Shown here: piece by piece, positions 6,154 through 10,686 of the stretch
Position numbering within the stretch: the stretch's first letter is position 1
Layout: each line of letters starts with the position of its first letter
Origin: Nitrospinota bacterium
GTDB taxonomy: Bacteria; Nitrospirota; Thermodesulfovibrionia; Thermodesulfovibrionales; UBA1546
NCBI GenBank assembly: GCA_018896985.1
Contig: JAHILQ010000195.1
Coordinates: 1-10,686, forward strand
Length of the DNA: 10,686 nucleotides
Reading direction: 5' to 3'
The notes under the pieces: generated by a model
What the model was told of the DNA's origin: nothing
The model's database searches: none
Seen by the model: the letters and a program-made list of their open reading frames with translations, nothing else
Translations under genes and position numbers: made by a program

Positions 6154-6337
6154 TATGGGAGGCTGTGTCTGTCTTTCGGCAATATTAAACTACCGTTGTA
6201 AAAGTATAAATCTTGGTGCAATATATTTGGTTCTCTCCATCTGTTATGCGGGGCTATCCGCTCCATTTCATTGCGACTTCAGCCCCTATTCTGACAGACC
6301 CGTGAATCTTGCCTCAATCCAAACACAGCCTCCCATA
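6154..6337. mobile_element. 184-bp element with perfect 15-bp terminal inverted repeats, no ORF
   Basis: TATGGGAGGCTGTGT (6154-6168) and ACACAGCCTCCCATA (6323-6337) are exact inverted copies at the ends of a gene-free stretch between mazG and the small CxxC gene (6080-6411). The interior has no credible coding frame; a 60-codon frame on the minus strand (6084-6266) has no ribosome site and no recognisable family. The structure fits a non-autonomous MITE or solo remnant of an insertion sequence. No clear target duplication is visible (at most AT). Sequence to the left, 6080-6153, should hold the mazG promoter, but I could not define it. Confidence 0.6.
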
Positions 6338-6360
6338 GACCGTTTGAAGTGTGGCAAACA

Positions 6361-6389
6361 TTGACATTAAGGCTTCACAGATTTATCCT
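6361..6389 (+). promoter_or_regulatory. Putative sigma70 promoter of the small CxxC gene
   Basis: TTGACA (6361-6366) is a perfect consensus -35, followed after 17 bp by TATCCT (6384-6389), matching four of six -10 positions. The start codon at 6412 is 22 bp downstream, giving a short leader with AGGAGGG (6398-6404). Confidence 0.6.
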
Positions 6390-6411
6390 TAATAAAGAGG
6401 AGGGCAGAGAA

Positions 6412-6612
6412 ATGAAACACATACATAAATACACATCTGTTTCCCATCCCGGTCTTACATCCGAAGCGATGTCTCTCGGCATTAAAGCAGCAGAAATCAG
6501 AAGATGCGAATCCTGTCAGAAAGAAATGACGTTTATCCAGACAAAAAAGGATAAATGGATTCCGCTGTTTAAAGATGAAGCTGCTGACGAACAGAATATA
6601 CTCTTAGCGTAA
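6412..6612 (+). CDS. Small CxxC protein of unknown function
   Basis: A 66-residue product that I do not recognise. The start is chosen at ATG 6412 because of the strong AGGAGGG (6398-6404) seven bases upstream and the consensus-like promoter at 6361-6389; a longer frame from 6349 would start before the promoter. The middle carries RRCESCQKEMTF, a single C-x2-C pair that could bind zinc only with partners elsewhere or as a dimer; the N-terminal histidines (HIHK) could contribute. There is no signal peptide or membrane segment, and the protein is hydrophilic with an acidic tail. It converges with hydA, 9 bp between stops. A real gene is likely from its expression signals; function is unknown. 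Confidence 0.65.
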   Translation: MKHIHKYTSVSHPGLTSEAMSLGIKAAEIRRCESCQKEMTFIQTKKDKWIPLFKDEAADEQNILLA

Positions 6613-6621
6613 GACACGGCT

Positions 6622-7869
6622 TCAGTGCACCGAACAGGAAAAACACGGGTCATACGCCCGCACGAGCATCTCACACGTGAGAATCAGTTCATCTTCCGGC
6701 TTATCTATATTTTCAGTCACAAGCTTTTTGAGAGACTCTTCAAGATTAAGAAAGTTGTGCGCTGTCGGCGTTACGATATTTGCCTTTGTTATTATTCCTC
6801 TTCTGTCCATCTCGTAGTGATGATAAAGCATCCCTCGCGGCGCCTCTGTCAAAGCAGAGCCGGCGCCTTCCCTCACCTTAAAATCAGCAAAGTAATCTTT
6901 TAACGAAAGCCCTCTGAGAAGTATGGCGCACTCCTGCAAGGCATGGACTATCTCAACAGCCTGTGCAAGATTATTCAGGAAAGGGTTGCTGCCTCCTTTA
7001 AAACCAATGTCCTCCGAAGCCTTTTTTGCATCAGGCAAGAGATTATCAAATCCGAGATTAATTCTTGAAAGCGCTCCTGCCATGAGAGAGCCTCTATCTT
7101 TTATAATTGTCCTCTTTGCATTCGAGTAAGGGACTTCATCCTCAATAAAATAAAATGCGTATTCATGCTCCTTGATATTCAGCCCTTTTGTGGATGAAAC
7201 AGCGCCTTCATTTATTGCGTATTCACCTTCGCCTTTTAACGCTACAAATTCTGCATGATTTTCCAGAGCAGGATATTTAAGTTCTGAAACCATCTTTAAT
7301 GTTTCAAGAGCATCCCCATGCAAAGATTCAAGTTCCTTTACAGCCTTCTCTATATCAGTTTTTGACGGAACCTTCGTAAAACCGCCAACAACCATTGAGA
7401 CAGGATGCAATGCCCTGCCGCCGAAAAGGGCGGTAATGCTGTTCGCTGCTTCCTTTAATCTCAGGAATCTCTTAATCTCTTTCTCAAAATGCGGCAGCAT
7501 CTCCACAATAGAATTAAGCCTGAAATAGTCCGGAAGCGCAAGGACATAAAGATGCGCAAGATGGCTTGAGAGAATCTGGCTTAAGGAGAGTATCTTTCGT
7601 ATTCTTTTAACTTCAGGAGAAGGCGTCAAACCGAAAGCATTTTCTATAGCCCTTATCGCCGTTGTCATGTGGGATACGGGACATATCCCGCATATCCTTG
7701 CAACTATGTCAGGAACCTCGTCAAATTTCCTTCCCACAAGAAAACCTTCAAAGAAACGCGGAGGCTCCCAGATATTAAGCTTGAGTTCTTTGAGTTTTCC
7801 TCCCTCTATCTCAAGCTTTACAGAACTCTCACCCTCAACGCGGGCTATGTAATTTATATCAATCTTCAT
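6622..7869 (-). CDS. hydA: Sulfhydrogenase-type (group 3) [NiFe] hydrogenase large subunit
   Basis: Catalytic large subunit (415 residues) holding the Ni-Fe site of a soluble group 3 hydrogenase. The N-terminal motif is R58-I-C60-G-I-C63 with H67, and the C-terminal motif is DPCFSCSVH (407-415), so all four cysteine ligands are present; VEGE (11-14) near the N-terminus is also typical. The start ATG 7869 gives MKIDINYIARVEGE, has GGAG seven bases upstream, and overlaps hydD by 11 bp; an upstream frame to 7914 has no support. The protein stops immediately after the last ligand-region histidine, so it lacks the C-terminal peptide that a maturation protease normally removes. Its operon with hydB, hydG and hydD indicates a sulfhydrogenase-like, NAD(P)-linked role (group 3b-like, inferred). 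Confidence 0.93.
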   Translation of the reverse strand: MKIDINYIARVEGESSVKLEIEGGKLKELKLNIWEPPRFFEGFLVGRKFDEVPDIVARICGICPVSHMTTAIRAIENAFGLTPSPEVKRIRKILSLSQILSSHLAHLYVLALPDYFRLNSIVEMLPHFEKEIKRFLRLKEAANSITALFGGRALHPVSMVVGGFTKVPSKTDIEKAVKELESLHGDALETLKMVSELKYPALENHAEFVALKGEGEYAINEGAVSSTKGLNIKEHEYAFYFIEDEVPYSNAKRTIIKDRGSLMAGALSRINLGFDNLLPDAKKASEDIGFKGGSNPFLNNLAQAVEIVHALQECAILLRGLSLKDYFADFKVREGAGSALTEAPRGMLYHHYEMDRRGIITKANIVTPTAHNFLNLEESLKKLVTENIDKPEDELILTCEMLVRAYDPCFSCSVH

Positions 7870-8632
7870 ACACCATCTCCACTGCTTTTCTGAACTCAAT
7901 TGTATCAGCGCCAAACTCCGTAAACTTCCTTATGATGTCATCCCTTGAAATTCCCATCGCCTTGAATTTTTTCGCAAGCGCAGGGCTATTCGCCTGCTTC
8001 ATAGGACCGAAGCATGAATAACACGCCCTGTTCATTGAAGGACAGAGCGCTCCGCAGCCTGCATTTGTCACAGGCCCCATGCACGGCATATTATCGGCAA
8101 TTAAAACGCATATATTGCCTTTCAGCTTGCACTCAATGCAAATGCTGTACTGAGGGAAATCAGGCTTCCTTCCTGTCAGAACAGATGTCAGAGCCTCGTA
8201 TAAATCCCTCTCAGCAGGAGGACATCCCCTTATATAACCGTCCACTTTCACGTATGCATCCACTGCATGGGGTTTAATTGAATGTATTGAAGAGAGATTT
8301 TTGTAAACTCTTTTTTCAACATCCAGTTCCGGCGTTGTTGCCTTTATAGCTGGGATGCCGCCGATTACTGCACATGAGCCTATCGCAAAAAGTTTTTTGC
8401 TCTGTTCTCTTATCATCTTCAGCTCATCAACCTGCCATGCCTCTGTTATAGCGCCTTCAACAAGGGCTATGTCAAACGGCCCTTCAGGTGTGCCTTTACT
8501 TGAAAGCAGTTTTATAAATACAAAATCAAAACTCGCAAGCACCTCAGGGACATGTTTATGAACATAGGCAAAGAAATAAGAACAGCCCATGCAGCATGAA
8601 TACTTAAAGAATCCGAGCCTGAGTTTATTCAT
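7859..8632 (-). CDS. hydD: Sulfhydrogenase-type [NiFe] hydrogenase small subunit
   Basis: Fe-S small subunit (257 residues) that carries electrons away from the Ni-Fe site of HydA. The proximal [4Fe-4S] ligands are visible as C14-M-G-C17, C87 (GSCAVIGG) and C137 (RGCPP). A C-terminal cysteine-rich part (C155, C158, C165, C174, C183, C187, C194, C197) supplies two further clusters, the HydD pattern of archaeal sulfhydrogenase. There is no twin-arginine signal, consistent with a cytoplasmic enzyme. The start is 3 bp after the hydG stop, and the 3' end overlaps hydA by 11 bp, so translation is probably coupled to keep the subunits equal. Confidence 0.93.
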   Translation of the reverse strand: MNKLRLGFFKYSCCMGCSYFFAYVHKHVPEVLASFDFVFIKLLSSKGTPEGPFDIALVEGAITEAWQVDELKMIREQSKKLFAIGSCAVIGGIPAIKATTPELDVEKRVYKNLSSIHSIKPHAVDAYVKVDGYIRGCPPAERDLYEALTSVLTGRKPDFPQYSICIECKLKGNICVLIADNMPCMGPVTNAGCGALCPSMNRACYSCFGPMKQANSPALAKKFKAMGISRDDIIRKFTEFGADTIEFRKAVEMVYED

Positions 8633-8635
8633 GAT

Positions 8636-9526
8636 TTACAGCGCCCCATCCGGCAGCCCGCGCACTTCTTTGTATGAAAATACAGGGCCGTCCTTGCACA
8701 CAAATAAACCTGAATGCTGGCAGTGCCCGCACTGGGCAATACCGCACTTCATCCTTCTTTCAAGCGATACATAAAGCGATGACTGTAACATGCCATGCAT
8801 GATAAGCCCCCTGCATACAAAACGCATCATTATCTCAGGCCCGCAGACAAAAGCAATTGTTCTTTCAGGTTGTATCTTCACCCTGTCAAGCAAATCAGTA
8901 ACAAGTCCGACATTAATCCCCCCTGACCACTCTTTAGTAATCCCCCCTTGCCCCCCTTTAGTAAAGGGGGGATGGGGGGATTTAGAGACATCAGAGACCT
9001 CGTCCACGGTTATATAGAGTGAAATATCTTTCTCCCAGATTTTAAATTCATTCATAAACAGCATATTCTTTTCATTTCTTGCGCCGTAGATGAGGCTCAC
9101 ATCTCCGAATGATTCTCTCTGGTTTAAGACTATCTGTATAACAGGCCTGAGCGGTGCAAGCCCCACACCTCCTGCAACGATGAGAACATCCTTCTTCTCT
9201 GCCTTCTTAACAGGCCAGCCCCTGCCATAGGGCCCCCTGAAGAAAAGCTCATCGCCTTTTTTAAAATCCTTCAAAAAATCCGTCACTCTTCCTACGGACT
9301 TTATCGTGTGCTTAAAAGAGCCGTCTCGCAGAGTCGAGTCTCCGACCTGCATAATTGCGCTCAGGGATATGGGCGCTTCGCCAACACCAGGGTAACCTAT
9401 CATATTAAACTGCCCCGGTTCTGCAACAAATGGAAACTCTGTTGAGAGAGTGTATGTCTTAACTCCCTCTGCCTCTGGTCTTATACCCTTAATTATTGCT
9501 TTTATTGGTTTTAGTGGGTTTTTCAA
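8636..9526 (-). CDS. hydG: Sulfhydrogenase gamma subunit (FAD/NAD(P)-binding, 2Fe-2S), with in-frame repeat insertion
   Basis: A 296-residue ferredoxin-reductase-like subunit linking the hydrogenase to NAD(P)H, related to the dihydroorotate dehydrogenase electron-transfer subunit. The FAD part has PGQF (37-40) and APISLS (51-56); GGVGLAPLRP (119-128) starts the nucleotide domain; a [2Fe-2S] site is seen at C251, C256, C259 and C267. Residues about 181-203 (from SPHPPFTKGG to EWSGG) are encoded by a C6/G6 palindromic repeat and are extra relative to the family. The only possible start is TTG 9526: a TGA lies two codons upstream, and AAAGG seven bases upstream serves as ribosome site. Both are part of heptamer repeats. 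Confidence 0.9.
   Translation of the reverse strand: MKNPLKPIKAIIKGIRPEAEGVKTYTLSTEFPFVAEPGQFNMIGYPGVGEAPISLSAIMQVGDSTLRDGSFKHTIKSVGRVTDFLKDFKKGDELFFRGPYGRGWPVKKAEKKDVLIVAGGVGLAPLRPVIQIVLNQRESFGDVSLIYGARNEKNMLFMNEFKIWEKDISLYITVDEVSDVSKSPHPPFTKGGQGGITKEWSGGINVGLVTDLLDRVKIQPERTIAFVCGPEIMMRFVCRGLIMHGMLQSSLYVSLERRMKCGIAQCGHCQHSGLFVCKDGPVFSYKEVRGLPDGAL
8915..8983. repeat. C6/G6 palindromic repeat with 24-bp direct duplication inside hydG
   Basis: Two 24-bp tandem units (8915-8938 and 8939-8962) each begin AATCCCCCCT and end TTTAGT and match at 20 of 24 positions, giving eight-residue repeats TKEWSGGI and TKGGQGGI in HydG. The second unit then forms a near-perfect hairpin with 8962-8983: CCCCCC-TTG-CCCCCC-TTTA on the left arm and TAAA-GGGGGG-AT-GGGGGG-ATTT on the right, with a 1-nt centre. 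This is the dispersed C6/G6 palindrome that encodes PPFTKGGQGG-type peptides when it lands in genes of several bacterial lineages. It keeps the hydG frame open. Confidence 0.8.
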
Positions 9527-9559
9527 CTTTCAACCTTTAACTTTTAACTTTTGAACTTT
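9524..9559. repeat. Heptamer tandem repeats spanning the hydB stop and hydG start
   Basis: On the plus strand the units CAACTTT, CAACCTT, TAACTTT, TAACTTT and TGAACTTT (9524-9559) follow one another with a 7-bp period, the last having one extra base. On the coding strand they read AAAGTTR. They supply the last codons and TAA stop of hydB (9544-9546), the AAAGG ribosome site of hydG, and the hydG TTG start (9526-9524). The same repeat family occurs inside mqnA at 2532-2566. Confidence 0.7.
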
Positions 9560-10611
9560 TGTATCTCCCTCGTTATCTCTGTAAGGTCAATCCCTGTCGG
9601 ACACCATGTTATGCATCTGCCGCATCCGACAGTCCCGAAAACTCCGTACTGATTTGTCTGGTCTAATTTGTGCGTAACAAACTGTCTGAGCCTTGCAGCC
9701 CTCCTCTGCCTGAAATTACCTCCGTGGACTTCAGCAAACATTATATCCTGACATGCATCAAAACACCTGTATCTTGTTACTGTCTTAAGATCCATGCTCA
9801 TCTCATCTCTCAGGTCATAGCAAAAACACGTCGGGCATACCATGACACAGTTTGCGCATGAAAGACATTTATCTTCCGCTGTCTGCTGCCAGATAGGATG
9901 ATCCATGTTCTCCGCAAAAATATTATCAAGCCCTGAAACATTTATCGCCTTTTTAAATTTACTCTTCATTGATTTTTCCTTCTCTGCTTTAAGCCTCATC
10001 TCGTCCCTGCCGGCGCTTCTGCCTTCAAGCCCAAATAATTCCTCTGCCTTTCTGCTTTTTATCTCTACGAGATATTCGCTTTCAAAGTCGGTGAGGAGCA
10101 TATCATAACCTGATGCTGCGTGAAGAAAAGGTCCGGCGCCAACCGATGAGCAGAAGCAGTTCTCTGAGACGCGTGTGCAGTTCAACGAGATGATTAGAGT
10201 ATTTTTCCGCCTTGCTTCATAGTGCGGGTCTCTAAACGTACCGAGAAATGTCCTGTCAAGGTAGAGTATCGCATTCACATCACATGGATGCACTCCTATA
10301 ATTATCTGTTTTTCTGCAATTGGAGCAATTTCATCTATTGTTATCTTTCCAGACATAGCAAATCTGAAAAGCTCTTCATTCGGTTTATATAGAAAAAGTT
10401 TTCCCGGAGAGAGCATGGTGGTTCCATATTCCATAAAAAGCTCTTCTGAAGAATCCACTTCCTTAAAAACAGCATGATTGCCTGTTTTGACAGGGCCTAT
10501 AAGCTTGTAATCTTTCCTCAGGGAATCAAGCCACAGGAGAAAAGCCTTTTTGGGAATCAGACGTTTAAATTTTTGGAAAGTGCGTTCCCCAGTCATACCA
10601 TTTCCAGACAT
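9544..10611 (-). CDS. hydB: Sulfhydrogenase beta subunit (4Fe-4S dicluster relay)
   Basis: A 355-residue iron-sulfur subunit of the HydBGDA complex that relays electrons between the flavin subunit and the hydrogenase module. Two ferredoxin-like clusters are visible in the C-terminal third: C249, C252, C255, C259 (CLSCANCVMVCP) and C330, C333, C337 (CGRCITWCPTG, with another cysteine such as C263 or C287 completing the set). GVHPCDV (106-112) is a further family motif. Length matches the family. The start is uncertain: ATG 10611 has almost no ribosome-site spacing, while ATG 10596 (codon 6) has a modest GGA upstream. Either way the gene overlaps the upstream GAF-protein gene by 32-47 bp, so it is at least second in its operon. 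Its 3' end is formed by heptamer repeats. Confidence 0.92.
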   Translation of the reverse strand: MSGNGMTGERTFQKFKRLIPKKAFLLWLDSLRKDYKLIGPVKTGNHAVFKEVDSSEELFMEYGTTMLSPGKLFLYKPNEELFRFAMSGKITIDEIAPIAEKQIIIGVHPCDVNAILYLDRTFLGTFRDPHYEARRKNTLIISLNCTRVSENCFCSSVGAGPFLHAASGYDMLLTDFESEYLVEIKSRKAEELFGLEGRSAGRDEMRLKAEKEKSMKSKFKKAINVSGLDNIFAENMDHPIWQQTAEDKCLSCANCVMVCPTCFCYDLRDEMSMDLKTVTRYRCFDACQDIMFAEVHGGNFRQRRAARLRQFVTHKLDQTNQYGVFGTVGCGRCITWCPTGIDLTEITREIQKFKS

Positions 10612-10686
10612 CCCTTGTCAGGTCTTTATATTCGGTTTTTATATGCTCAAACAGGCGTGCATTTTCTATTGCGATAGCGCCCTGGC
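10565..10686 (-). CDS. GAF-domain protein, C-terminal end (5' part outside window)
   Basis: The last 39 residues of an upstream gene enter the window. The fragment begins QGAIAIENARLFEHIKTEY, the C-terminal helix of GAF sensory domains (consensus AIAIENARLFE), and ends with DWGTHFPKI and a TAA at 10565-10567. It overlaps the hydB start by 32-47 bp in another frame, so it is co-transcribed with the hydrogenase operon and may be a sensor or accessory linked to it. The rest of the protein, including any other domain, lies outside the window. The GAF call rests on a short stretch but a very characteristic one. Confidence 0.7.
   Translation of the reverse strand, partial: QGAIAIENARLFEHIKTEYKDLTRDVWKWYDWGTHFPKI

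Noticed and set aside
6084..6266. Minus-strand 60-codon frame upstream of mazG
   Set aside because: Starts inside the inverted-repeat element, has no ribosome site, and its composition is unlike the neighbouring genes.
6607..6624. Selenocysteine readthrough of the TGA after the hydA histidine
   Set aside because: The DPCxxCxxH motif is already complete with cysteines, and only five codons follow before TAA.
7870..7914. Longer N-terminus for hydA from ATG 7914
   Set aside because: The extra 15 residues lie within hydD, lack a ribosome site, and group 3 large subunits start near MKIDINYIARVEGE.

Overview
The window looks like chromosomal DNA of an anaerobic, moderate-GC bacterium. It carries a four-subunit type pyruvate (or 2-oxoacid):ferredoxin oxidoreductase, a cytoplasmic sulfhydrogenase-type (group 3) [NiFe] hydrogenase, a futalosine-pathway menaquinone gene, and biotin and housekeeping genes. 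This mix, together with the dense small palindromic repeats, fits the Nitrospirota/Desulfobacterota type of genome. The taxon is an inference; there is no rRNA or marker gene to settle it.

Layout. 1-1749 (minus strand): a tightly overlapping operon of porG (gamma), porD (delta) and porA (alpha, running off the left edge), with a sigma70-like promoter at 1777-1806. 1807-2098: no gene, but an imperfect inverted-repeat element. 2099-4757 (minus): fabG-like reductase, bioD and mqnA in one direction, separated by two different palindromic elements. 4828-5307 (plus): an HIT-family nucleotide hydrolase/phosphorylase, divergent from fabG and ending 1 bp from the convergent mazG (5309-6079, minus). 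6080-6411: no gene, but a 184-bp element with perfect 15-bp inverted ends. 6412-6612 (plus): a small CxxC protein of unknown function with its own promoter. 6622-10611 (minus): the hydrogenase operon hydB-hydG-hydD-hydA, the order known from Pyrococcus sulfhydrogenase, preceded at the right edge by the 3' end of a GAF-domain protein gene that overlaps hydB.

How the genes work together. PorGDA(B) oxidises pyruvate to acetyl-CoA and reduces ferredoxin. HydBGDA moves electrons between H2 and NAD(P)/other carriers: HydDA is the hydrogenase module, HydG the FAD/2Fe-2S diaphorase-like module, and HydB an Fe-S relay. MqnA starts menaquinone synthesis from chorismate, BioD makes dethiobiotin, and MazG and the HIT protein clean up nucleotides.

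The most unusual feature is the number of small repeats, several of which have entered genes without breaking them. A 98-bp element with 14-bp terminal inverted repeats and a 4-bp target duplication adds exactly 34 codons to mqnA. A C6/G6 palindrome lies in frame in hydG. Heptamer repeats lie both inside mqnA and across the hydB stop/hydG start. The hydrogenase large subunit also ends exactly at the last ligand histidine of its DPCxxCxxH motif, so it has no C-terminal extension to cleave.
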